Shown: positions 1 to 6,310 of the stretch, piece after piece
Position numbering within the stretch: position 1 is the stretch's first letter
How the letters are laid out: every line of letters begins with the position of its first letter
Origin: Acidobacteriota bacterium
GTDB lineage: Bacteria > Acidobacteriota > Terriglobia > Terriglobales > Acidobacteriaceae
Assembly: GCA_021805955.1 (NCBI GenBank)
Contig: JAJZDO010000550.1
Span: forward strand, 1 to 7,920
Reading direction: 5' to 3'
Length of the DNA stretch: 7,920 nt
Position numbers and translations under genes: made by a program
Notes under the pieces: generated by a model
What the model was told of the DNA's origin: nothing
Seen by the model: the letters and a program-made list of their open reading frames with translations, nothing else
The model's database searches: none

Positions 1-145
1 ATTTAACTCTCGGCGATGTAAAAGGATGAACTCGTGAGAATCATAAATTCGTGGGTTTTATCAGCAGGCAGGAGAAGTTGCCACGCCAACATATGGTCTC
101 TATTTCTCCAATGATGCCGAAGGGAAGCAGTATTTTATAGAAATA

Positions 146-162
146 TCTACAAATATTGTAGA
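146..162 (-). terminator. Small AT-rich hairpin overlapping the lactonase stop codon
   Basis: TCTACAA and TTGTAGA form perfect 7-base arms around a 3-base loop. The hairpin overlaps the TAG stop (147-149), and on the minus strand it is followed by a T-rich stretch (TATTTCTAT). It is AT-rich and lacks a proper U-run, so it is at best a weak terminator and may be chance. Confidence 0.2.
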
Positions 163-1364
163 ACCATACTTTTAGGCGCTGATACTTCGGCGACTTGAAC
201 AGCATGGTCCAATGAGCCGCTAGCAGGATCAAAGTCCAAGCGGGAGATACCTTCTGTTTGACTGAGCACGAATAAGGCATTGTGTGCGGGGACCATGCTT
301 CCAACGCAGGAAGGTTTTATCCACCTGTCCGACTCCCGGATAAGATCGAGTTTTCCGGTAGCTGGATCAATACGCCAGGCAGCAATTCTGCTACCTTGGG
401 AGCTACTTTCGATGGAGCAGGAACGAGATGTGTACAGGAAGTTACCGGACGGATGCATGGTCATCGCAGCCGTGGCCGCATCTTTGACAGGGAGCGCGTG
501 GTGGAGAGGTTCATGGTGTAATCGATCCAGAATTCGGCCGCTTGCCGCGTCATAGCCGAAACATGAGATGGACGCATTCAGTTCATTCATCACGTACAGC
601 ACGCGGCCTGAGGGATGCAGCGCCAGCAAGCGCGGACCACTGCCCGGTTCGGTTGAATATCGATGAGTCACAATCAACCGATCCTCGGCCAGTGTAAAGA
701 CGTTCAGTCTGTCACTGCCAAGATCGGCGCTGAGAAGACGATCTTGGGTGGTGTCAAAGAGCACCATTTGCGGATGGGCAGCATTCTGGCGCTCTTGGTC
801 GGGCCCGGAACCTACCTCTTTAAGAATTGCAGAAACCCGCTCCAGCCATCCGTCGGGGCGTATCGGGAGTAGGTTATACGAACCGCCGCCATGTACGGCA
901 ACGATCAACTTCGAACCATCAGGAGAAATAGCCAGATATCTTGGAGCAGTCGCCGATAGCGACAACGGCTGACGGTTCAGAAGGGTTAATCGGCCATCCC
1001 GAGCATTGATGCTGTAAGCTTCGACCGTACCTGCGGGTAAGCCTTGATATTGATCAATCTCATTGACTGCATAAATAAAATTCCGGCTCGGATGCAAGGC
1101 CAGGCAGGAAGGTTTGTCGCTGGCGATGGTTTGCGCCAACATCCAGCCATTGTTTTCTACAGCAAACACTTGAATCCCATGTCCCTGGCTGCCGACATAG
1201 GCGAATAAACGCCCTGGTGTGTTTTCAGCCGTACGCGAACCTAGTACCCGATGCGACTTACCCAGCAAACTCCAAGTTGAATGGGGGCGAAAGACAGCGA
1301 GGCCAGAGAGATATCCCAGTCGTTGCAGAAATGTTCTTCGGTTCCAGAGTGTAGGTCGCGTCAT
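147..1364 (-). CDS. Tat-exported lactonase family protein (7-bladed beta-propeller, 6-phosphogluconolactonase-like)
   Basis: The 405-residue product matches the Lactonase (Pgl/YkgB-like) propeller family in length and motif order. The N-terminus carries a Tat signal (NRRTFLQRLG, residues 8-17, then a short hydrophobic stretch), so export to the periplasm is likely. Repeated blade motifs are visible: LHPSRNFIYAVNE (about 90-102), PRYLAISPDG (141-150), HPQMVLFDTTQDRLLSADLG (197-216), GSGPRLLALHPSGRVLYVMN (241-260) and MTMHPSGNFLYTS (301-313). Family members hydrolyse sugar lactones, but many exported homologues have no known substrate. The commonly seen GSGPRH motif reads GSGPRL here, so activity on 6-phosphogluconolactone should not be assumed. 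An export signal also argues against a pentose-phosphate role. The ATG start is supported by AGAAGGAA eight bases upstream. The C-terminal blade is complete. Its nearest neighbour upstream is the divergent, also Tat-exported, RidA-like gene. Confidence 0.93.
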   Translation of the reverse strand: MTRPTLWNRRTFLQRLGYLSGLAVFRPHSTWSLLGKSHRVLGSRTAENTPGRLFAYVGSQGHGIQVFAVENNGWMLAQTIASDKPSCLALHPSRNFIYAVNEIDQYQGLPAGTVEAYSINARDGRLTLLNRQPLSLSATAPRYLAISPDGSKLIVAVHGGGSYNLLPIRPDGWLERVSAILKEVGSGPDQERQNAAHPQMVLFDTTQDRLLSADLGSDRLNVFTLAEDRLIVTHRYSTEPGSGPRLLALHPSGRVLYVMNELNASISCFGYDAASGRILDRLHHEPLHHALPVKDAATAAMTMHPSGNFLYTSRSCSIESSSQGSRIAAWRIDPATGKLDLIRESDRWIKPSCVGSMVPAHNALFVLSQTEGISRLDFDPASGSLDHAVQVAEVSAPKSMVLQYL

Positions 1365-1418
1365 GGCTGTATTCCTTCTGCGGGTATGATGGAAATCTAA
1401 AAAAATACGGCAGACTCA

Positions 1419-1468
1419 CATACGTATGGACATGGTATGAAGAATAATATTATTACAGTTTCGGTCAA
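1419..1468 (-). promoter_or_regulatory. Putative lactonase promoter with two palindromes
   Basis: On the minus strand a TTGACC-like -35 (1463-1468) is separated by 16 bases from a TATTCT -10 (1441-1446), about 80 bases upstream of the lactonase ATG. Two perfect palindromes lie in or beside it: AATAATATTATT (1443-1454), in the spacer and overlapping the -10, and CATACGTATG (1419-1428), just after the expected transcription start. The latter is placed where a repressor operator would sit. No regulator is assigned, and promoter consensus in this lineage is assumed to be sigma-70-like. Confidence 0.35.
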
Positions 1469-2016
1469 TACAAGTAGGTCAGCATATCTTTATCGGGGCT
1501 TTTAATATAGCAAGCCCTCATCCCTGTCGTTGAAGTACGGAGTTCCTTTATGCGTGGGTTCTGTGTCGGGCCTGAATATAAATATGTGTAGAAGTCTCTC
1601 ATCCGCTCGATGTGACAATCCTCCTCTGTATGTTCCCAGAATAGCTATAAATTGCAACTTCATCACGGAGGAGCGTTGCGTTGCAGAAGGTCTGTTCTGC
1701 GATCTCTTTGCGGTTCACCGCAGGACCATAAGCATCCACAGTTAAAGTAAATCCTCGCATATCTGCCCCAGGCGCAGCGTCGCAGCGCTCCATGCGACTG
1801 GCAGCATCGGCTGAAGGGGGAAATCGGGCATTGTGATCTTGGTTCAGTGTTGGGAAGCGCAGGTTCTGTCTGGCCACACCGCGGCATTTGTCTGTAGCAA
1901 AGCAAAGTGCTTTCTTCTTAGCCCATTCATACGAACATCGTACGTTGTGCCCTCCTCAGCTGGAGTAATCTGGCATCATGGGTTCAGTCGATTGGATGAA
2001 TCTACAGACAATGACA
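1469..2016. other. Long intergenic region with no convincing intact gene
   Basis: This stretch lies between the divergent lactonase and RidA-like genes. Short open frames exist on both strands (for example 1530-1745 plus and 1599-1877 minus), but none has a good ribosome binding site together with a recognisable protein. The minus-strand frame 1599-1877 contains TLTVDAYGP followed shortly by IAE, which recalls the DAYGP(I/V)xDNAGGIAE signature of membrane-bound proton pyrophosphatases. It could be a decayed fragment, but the match is short and may be coincidence. A GGGCTT/AAGCCC inverted repeat (1496-1501 and 1512-1517) has no T-run after it. A possible plus-strand promoter for the RidA-like gene (TTGTGC at 1945, TAATCT at 1966) has a poor 15-base spacer. 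Confidence 0.4.
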
Positions 2017-2029
2017 AAGGAGAAACTGT

Positions 2030-2599
2030 ATGGAAATCAGTACCCGACGCACGTTTTTTGGAAAAATTGGGACAATGGCTGCTGTCGTGGCAACGTTGCC
2101 AAAAGTTATCGCCCAATCCTCCTCCCCTGTTGCTGCGGATGTGCCAAGCGGCGCACCTGGCGGCGACAAGCACGCCCATCCCGGCAGCAACAATCACGTA
2201 CACAATGGCATCTACTACTTCTCCGGCACGGGTTCCAACGATGGCTATCCGCAGGATGACCATGTTCTTGTAACCGATCCGTTTGAGAAGCATGTCATCC
2301 GTACTATGGACGCACTGAAGAAATCCCTTGAACGCGAGGGCTGCACCATGGATAGCATCCTACAACTGCAAGTATTTCTCTGTCTGCCTCTTGCTGACGG
2401 TGTTTCTATGCCCACGGGCAAGGCGCTGTTCGATGCACATAAGGCCCAATATGACGCGCTGAACAAGGTGTACCGAACCTATTTCAGTCCCGGCAAAGCT
2501 CCGTCGCGGGCCTGCATGGCTCTGGAATGGATTCCGGGCGACTCGTTGATTGAAATCGTTGGCAGCGCACTGGTTGTTAACAAACCCACGCCGTCTTAA
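2030..2599 (+). CDS. Tat-exported RidA/YjgF/YER057c/UK114-family protein
   Basis: The product has 189 residues against about 130 for cytosolic RidA. The excess is an N-terminal Tat signal (STRRTFFGKIG, residues 4-14, hydrophobic to about 28, plausible cleavage after VIA) and a linker rich in Ser, Gly, Pro and His. The Rid domain runs from about residue 57 (VHNGIYYFSGTGSN) to 184. The Arg that contacts the substrate carboxylate in E. coli RidA (Arg105) corresponds to Arg160 in PSRACM. Fifteen residues on, Glu175 in LIEI matches Glu120. Both key residues are therefore kept, consistent with an imine/enamine deaminase or a related Rid activity. Classical RidA works in the cytosol on 2-aminoacrylate, so an exported form must have another substrate or role. 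The start is fixed by AAGGAG seven bases before the ATG. The gene is alone on its strand, and the convergent inositol oxygenase gene lies downstream. Confidence 0.92.
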   Translation: MEISTRRTFFGKIGTMAAVVATLPKVIAQSSSPVAADVPSGAPGGDKHAHPGSNNHVHNGIYYFSGTGSNDGYPQDDHVLVTDPFEKHVIRTMDALKKSLEREGCTMDSILQLQVFLCLPLADGVSMPTGKALFDAHKAQYDALNKVYRTYFSPGKAPSRACMALEWIPGDSLIEIVGSALVVNKPTPS

Positions 2600-2670
2600 G
2601 ACAAGTCAATCAGCGCCTCCTCCGAGATCAGAGCGGTCGGCTGTAAAGATTTCTCAGAGAAAATCTCAGA

Positions 2671-2694
2671 TGGTGTCCTGAGTCTGAAGTTCAT
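2671..2694 (+). repeat. Left terminal inverted repeat
   Basis: Outer arm of the MITE-like element. The first 15 bases are a perfect inverted match of 2820-2834, and six of the next nine also match. Two copies of TCTCAGA (2652-2658 and 2664-2670) lie immediately outside this end. Confidence 0.65.
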
Positions 2695-2810
2695 ACAACA
2701 ATTCGATCAATGGAAGCGATGCGTTTGGCGCCATGTACGGTACCCCTCGGCTGCGCTCAGGGCTGGCTCTTGAAGTTGTGCCGTGATACAAGACCAAAAA
2801 TCATTTCCTA

Positions 2811-2834
2811 ACGAATTTAAGACTCAGGACACCA
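2811..2834 (-). repeat. Right terminal inverted repeat
   Basis: Partner of the repeat at 2671-2694 on the opposite strand, with three mismatches, all in the inner nine bases. Confidence 0.65.
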
Positions 2835-2941
2835 GAACGCGTTTCAGTTGGCGACTAATCCCGCCCTGCCGCGAGGTTGGTACAGGGAATCAAGGCTGAA
2901 TCCGGCGTGCCCTACCCCGATAGGAAAAAGACGCTTGAAGG

Positions 2942-3796
2942 TTACCAATCAATCTTGTCGGGGAAGTATTCTGCGATGAGGTCCTGATAATAAGGAAGAA
3001 TTTCAGGCAAATTCGGTTTTGCCGCGCCTTTTGAGTAAAGATCATACGGATTAAACTTTCGAACCCATTGAAACATCGCCTCATCATGCGCGGACATTAA
3101 ATGACGATAGGCGCCGTGTCGATGGGCGGAGTAGAAGGAGTGATACCGCAGCATGTATTGTGCGGGTTCCGGCAAGTAGCTCTTTGTCACATGGTAGATG
3201 TATTCGTCATGTCCCCAGGACATGTGCACGTTATCGAGTCCGCAATGAGGCCCATAAATTCCATACAACTCCTGGTACAAGGGATTCTGTGAATCTGGAT
3301 TTTCACGGAAATACTCATAGAAGACGATCTTATCGGAGTAGGCGCATCCTACAGGAAATGTATCGCCCACGACGGCCCATTGGGGCTCTCCATAGAGACA
3401 CAGAACTTTTCCCAGGTCGTGAATCAACCCGGTCAAAACGAACCAGCGCGGATGGCCATCTTTGCGAATGGCTTCTGAGGTTTGCAACAGATGATCGATC
3501 TGCGTCAAGTCGGTATCTGGATCGCTATCGTCCACAAGCGAATTTAAAAACTCTGCTGCTTCCCAGATCGTTTTTTGCCCTTTCCCAAGCGGCAGATATT
3601 CTCGTTTCTTTGCCTGTACCAAGTCGACGGTTTGCAAGGTGTGGTTCTGGCGATAGAATTCCGCAACACCGGGATTTGCACTGGGGTCGTAGTTGCGAAA
3701 TTCTTCCTGCGCTTTGCCCTCCTTATAGCGAGAAGCAACAAAATCATCCCAATCATCGAGGTTTTTGAGCGGGTTTTTAGTGGACAGGCTGTTCAT
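2942..3796 (-). CDS. Inositol oxygenase (myo-inositol to D-glucuronate)
   Basis: The 284-residue product is a full-length MIOX-family protein (mammalian enzymes have about 285). It uses oxygen and a mixed-valent diiron centre to cleave myo-inositol to D-glucuronate in the cytoplasm. All six iron ligands known from mouse MIOX have counterparts: His102 (IDHLLQT), His126 and Asp127 (LIHDLGK), His196 (WGHDEY), His219 (RYHSFY) and Asp252 (NPYDLYSK). Other family blocks are [34 protein letters not shown] and FRNYDP. The frame stays open upstream to 3976, but that extension looks non-homologous and covers the promoter region. The ATG at 3796 has GGAG five bases upstream and gives the family's normal length, so it is preferred. 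The gene is divergent from the RpiB-like isomerase and close to uronate genes, so its glucuronate can feed directly into that pathway. Confidence 0.96.
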   Translation of the reverse strand: MNSLSTKNPLKNLDDWDDFVASRYKEGKAQEEFRNYDPSANPGVAEFYRQNHTLQTVDLVQAKKREYLPLGKGQKTIWEAAEFLNSLVDDSDPDTDLTQIDHLLQTSEAIRKDGHPRWFVLTGLIHDLGKVLCLYGEPQWAVVGDTFPVGCAYSDKIVFYEYFRENPDSQNPLYQELYGIYGPHCGLDNVHMSWGHDEYIYHVTKSYLPEPAQYMLRYHSFYSAHRHGAYRHLMSAHDEAMFQWVRKFNPYDLYSKGAAKPNLPEILPYYQDLIAEYFPDKIDW

Positions 3797-3822
3797 GACG
3801 ACTCCAACAACAGAATGATCTG

Positions 3823-3852
3823 ATAGTACGGTGTCGGAGAACACAATCGCAA
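3823..3852 (-). promoter_or_regulatory. Putative inositol oxygenase promoter
   Basis: On the minus strand TTGCGA (3847-3852) lies 18 bases before TACTAT (3823-3828). This would place the transcript start about 20 bases upstream of the ATG at 3796. It supports the short start, because the longer frame would begin upstream of this promoter. It is a consensus match only. Confidence 0.35.
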
Positions 3853-4009
3853 CTCTGTTTCCAAAAAGAAAAATTGCGTATCCACGCTTCCATTGGACGC
3901 CATAAAAAAGCCGAGCTGACCTGCCTGGCTGAACCGGACTCGATTGTTCGGCAAGGGTCGGCTGCGATTTTGCCATGCCCGGATACGTGCGGGTGATTTC
4001 AATCGCGTT

Positions 4010-4023
4010 TCGGCTGCGATAAT
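4010..4023 (+). promoter_or_regulatory. Putative extended -10 for the RpiB-like gene
   Basis: TGCGATAAT (-10 hexamer GATAAT, 4018-4023, with an upstream TG) lies about 24 bases before the start codon. No good -35 is seen, which would suit an extended -10 promoter or activator dependence. The preceding TCGGCTGCGAT (4010-4020) is an exact repeat of 3958-3968, with starts 52 bases apart. Confidence 0.28.
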
Positions 4024-4046
4024 GAAGCAGAGAAGGAAAAATTACG

Positions 4047-4535
4047 ATGAAGATGGCAGTTGGCAGCGATAGCGGTTCGCATTTTTCGACGGCGATTTGT
4101 GCATACCTGGAAGAGAAGGGCGTGGAGTTGGTGCGCTGCGGCCAATGCTGCGGGGAGCAGGCAGACTATGTCGATGCGGCCCGCGCGGTTGCCGAGCATG
4201 TTGCTGCCGGCCGATGCGATCAAGGGCTGCTTTTCTGCACCACCGGAACAGGGGTGACCATCATTGCGAATAAAGTTCCCGGAGTGCGCGCGGCGCTGTG
4301 CGTGGACACATTTGCGGCTCGTATCGCAAGGCTGGCCAACAACGCCAATGTTCTGGTGTTGAGCATGCGGTATACGGGTGAGATGCTGGGCAAAGAAATT
4401 GTGGATGAGTGGCTGGCGACCGCTCCCTCGACCGAACCGCGCCGTGTCAATTTCCATCGCAAGACGGACGAACTCGATCAGGAGTATCGGGGCGCGCCGG
4501 CCGGCGAATCCAGGCTGGTCGAAAGCAAGCACTAA
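4047..4535 (+). CDS. RpiB/LacA/LacB-fold sugar (phosphate) isomerase, divergent active site
   Basis: The 162-residue product has the RpiB layout: [10 protein letters not shown] at the start, [13 protein letters not shown] (40-52), the catalytic-loop region [20 protein letters not shown] (60-79), RAALCVD (81-87), NNANVLVLS (98-106) and IVDEWL (118-123). Family members interconvert aldoses and ketoses through an enediolate. The catalytic Cys (E. coli Cys66) is kept as Cys64. The His of the usual SDH motif is Ser9, the ring-opening His (E. coli His99, RxHN) is Ala97, and CGTG reads CTTG. Ribose 5-phosphate isomerase activity is therefore doubtful. The fold also includes DhuI, which isomerises a non-phosphorylated deoxy-uronate. 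The uronate neighbours make a uronate or related sugar-acid substrate plausible, by inference. AGAAGGA lies nine bases before the ATG. An in-frame ATG at 4053 is a less well-placed alternative. The gene converges on uxaA with a 31-base gap. Confidence 0.88.
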   Translation: MKMAVGSDSGSHFSTAICAYLEEKGVELVRCGQCCGEQADYVDAARAVAEHVAAGRCDQGLLFCTTGTGVTIIANKVPGVRAALCVDTFAARIARLANNANVLVLSMRYTGEMLGKEIVDEWLATAPSTEPRRVNFHRKTDELDQEYRGAPAGESRLVESKH

Positions 4536-4566
4536 CAACTCACGCGCTCACAAAGAAATTCCACTT

Positions 4567-6210
4567 TTACAATGAAATCCCACGCTTCCAGGGGATGAAG
4601 TCATATTGACCGTTCAACTCGGCCTTCGTATGTTTGCGGCCGCTGGCAACGTCAATCACAGTTTCCAGCATGTCGGACGCAACCTGTTCGATGGTTGAGG
4701 CGCCGGTGATGATGTTGCCCGTGTCGATATCGATGATGTCGGACATTCGCATTGCCATCTGCGTATTGGTCGCCACTTTGATGACCGGCGCGATGGCGTT
4801 GCCGGTCGGAGTCCCCATCCCGGTAGTGAACAGAACGATGTTCGCACCCGCGCCCACCTGAGCGGTGACGCACTCCACATCGTTACCGGGGGTGCAGAGC
4901 AGACTTAAACCGGGCTTCGTGGCGTATTCGGGATAGTCGAGCACATCTACCACCGGCGATGTGCCGCCCTTGCGCGCAGCACCGGCAGACTTCATGGCGT
5001 CGGTAATGAGCCCGTCGCGGATATTTCCCGGCGAAGGATTCATCTCGAATCCGGAGTGGACGGCCCTGGCCCGTGCTGCATAGGTCGTCATCAACTCAAC
5101 GAACCTATCTGCAGTGGCCTGATTTATGCAGCGATCGATCAAGCCCTGTTCTGCCCCGCACAGCTCAGGAAACTCGGACAAAATCGACTTGCCGCCAAGG
5201 GCCGCCAGCATATCGGAAACATGGCCCAGCGCCGGATTCGCGGAGATGCCGGAGAAACCGTCCGAGCCACCGCACTTTAAGCCGACGGTGAGTTTGGTAA
5301 GGGGAGCGGGAGTGCGCTGCGCTGCGTTGGCCTGTTCGAGCGCAGCGAATGTCTGTTCAATTGCGCGGCCCAGCATGTTCGATTCAAGGCCCAACGCCTG
5401 TTGGTCGAAGATGAGGACAGGCTTGCTGGCTTGCGGGTCTCGTTTGCGGATCTCTTCCAAAAGGATGGATATTTCCGCGTTCTGGCAACCGAGACTCAAG
5501 ACCGTTGCGCCCGCAACATTGGGATGTTGAATATAGCCCGCCAGCAGGCCGCAGAGAGCGTGCGCATCCTGCCTGGTCCCTCCGCAGCCGCCTTCGTGAA
5601 AAAGAAAGCGGACGCCATCCACGTTGGGGAAGATTGGACTCGTGGCCCCATGGATTGCCGAATCGGCGGTGCTCATGGGCGAGGTCGATTCGCTGCGGCG
5701 GGCGATGAGCGCGCGAACTTGGCGGCGGTATTCATTCGACTTGCGATATCCGAGCTCTTCCTCGAAGGCTTCGCGCAATAATTCAACATTGCGGTTCTCG
5801 CAGAACACGAGCGGCAGAATCAGCCAGTAATTCCGCGTGCCAACCTGGTCGTCTGCGCGGTGATAGCCAAGAAATGTGCGTTGCCGCCATGAGGAAACGT
5901 CGGGCGCAGTCCAAGGATGAGGCGAGCGCGTGGTCGAATAGGCGCTGGCATCATGCGTCAGGTTTTTCGTGGTTACCACGCCGCCCGCAGGGATGGGCTC
6001 GCGAACCTTTCCAACGATGACGCCGTACATGACGACTTCCGCGCCCACCGGCATCTCGTGTTCGACGAACTTGAACTTAGCGGGCACGTTGGCAGCGGGA
6101 ACGTACGTCTTGCCGGCATAGGTTACCGGCTGGTTGGCTGCAAGCGCCGTTAGCGCCACGAGTACGTTATCGTGCGGATCGAGTTTCAAAACCTTTTGAA
6201 CATCTGCCAC
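4567..6210 (-). CDS. uxaA: Altronate dehydratase (UxaA family, full length)
   Basis: The 547-residue product combines the N-terminal SAF-like domain (about 1-90) with the large UxaA catalytic domain (from FLGYHRADDQVGTRNY, 113-128, to the end). Diagnostic blocks are HEGGCGGTRQDA (205-216), GLKCGGSDGFSGISANPALG (310-329), LSEFPELCGAEQGL (344-357), GNIRDGLI (395-402) and FTTGMGTPTGNAIAPVIK (461-478). The enzyme dehydrates D-altronate to 2-keto-3-deoxy-D-gluconate in the cytoplasm, the last step before KDG kinase in galacturonate breakdown. The start is GTG with GAGGAA six bases upstream. The protein is about 50 residues longer than E. coli UxaA. Part of this is a polar segment around 155-195 that may be a surface insertion. 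Close relatives include D-galactarate dehydratase, but the transporter neighbour and motifs favour altronate. It lies 100 bases downstream of the transporter gene and is probably co-transcribed with it. No clear terminator is seen in the 31-base convergent gap. Confidence 0.93.
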   Translation of the reverse strand: MADVQKVLKLDPHDNVLVALTALAANQPVTYAGKTYVPAANVPAKFKFVEHEMPVGAEVVMYGVIVGKVREPIPAGGVVTTKNLTHDASAYSTTRSPHPWTAPDVSSWRQRTFLGYHRADDQVGTRNYWLILPLVFCENRNVELLREAFEEELGYRKSNEYRRQVRALIARRSESTSPMSTADSAIHGATSPIFPNVDGVRFLFHEGGCGGTRQDAHALCGLLAGYIQHPNVAGATVLSLGCQNAEISILLEEIRKRDPQASKPVLIFDQQALGLESNMLGRAIEQTFAALEQANAAQRTPAPLTKLTVGLKCGGSDGFSGISANPALGHVSDMLAALGGKSILSEFPELCGAEQGLIDRCINQATADRFVELMTTYAARARAVHSGFEMNPSPGNIRDGLITDAMKSAGAARKGGTSPVVDVLDYPEYATKPGLSLLCTPGNDVECVTAQVGAGANIVLFTTGMGTPTGNAIAPVIKVATNTQMAMRMSDIIDIDTGNIITGASTIEQVASDMLETVIDVASGRKHTKAELNGQYDFIPWKRGISL

Positions 6211-6310
6211 AAATGTTTCCTCGAAATAGCTCCGCGAGTTGCGGCGGTTTTCACTTTTCAGAATATCGTCGATGAGGCGCGAATCGCACGCTCACTGTCC
6301 ACAACTTATC
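6211..6310 (-). other. Transporter-uxaA intergenic spacer
   Basis: This 100-base gap holds the uxaA ribosome binding site (GAGGAA, 6217-6222) and a short CCGC/GCGG stem (6232-6235 and 6241-6244, 5-base loop). No terminator or strong promoter is visible, so read-through from the transporter gene is likely. Confidence 0.5.

Larger units (their letters stand above)
2671..2834. mobile_element. MITE-like element or IS remnant with 24-bp terminal inverted repeats
   Basis: The left end (2671-2694) and the right end (2811-2834, read from the other strand) match at 21 of 24 positions. The outer 15 are identical (TGGTGTCCTGAGTCT). The interior of about 116 bases has no usable open frame, so transposition would need a transposase supplied in trans. 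The element sits in the gap between the convergent 3' ends of the RidA-like and inositol oxygenase genes, a typical harmless insertion place. A CAGA tetramer occurs just outside the left end (2667-2670) and at the right end (2833-2836). It overlaps the repeat by two bases, so a target duplication is only suggested. The family is not assigned. A paired structural repeat or terminator of another kind cannot be excluded. Confidence 0.55.
2600..2941. other. Convergent intergenic region between the RidA-like and inositol oxygenase genes
   Basis: Apart from the inverted-repeat element at 2671-2834, this stretch holds a TTTCTC-A-GAGAAA symmetry (2650-2662) with a loop too small for a good terminator, and a short CCTA/TAGG stem near 2914-2930. 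Neither has a convincing U-run. No gene is supported. Confidence 0.5.

Noticed and set aside
1..146. Gene or RNA at the left edge
   Set aside because: No frame with a start and recognisable product, and no structured RNA pattern, was seen. The stretch is AT-rich and lies downstream of the lactonase gene.
1833..2273. 146-codon plus-strand open frame overlapping the RidA-like gene
   Set aside because: It runs out of frame into a gene with a strong ribosome binding site and a clear Tat-Rid structure. Its own sequence is not recognisable.
2650..2662. Hairpin terminator after the RidA-like gene
   Set aside because: The TTTCTC-A-GAGAAA symmetry leaves a one-base loop, the stem is AT-rich and no U-run follows.
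3160..3768. 202-codon plus-strand open frame
   Set aside because: It lies wholly opposite the inositol oxygenase gene, is Arg/Ser/His-rich and has no recognisable domain.
3797..3976. 60-residue N-terminal extension of the inositol oxygenase frame
   Set aside because: The ATG at 3796 has a well-spaced GGAG and gives the normal family length. The extension covers a good promoter match and shows no family motif.
4001..4010. LacI-type operator (AATCGCGTTT)
   Set aside because: Only the central bases are symmetric. Mismatches in the flanks make it too weak to call.
3999..4538. 179-codon open frame antisense to the RpiB-like gene
   Set aside because: The plus-strand frame has clear family motifs. 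The antisense frame has none and mirrors the codon bias of the real gene.
5126..5530. 134-codon plus-strand frame opposite uxaA
   Set aside because: It is antisense to conserved altronate dehydratase blocks and has no motif.
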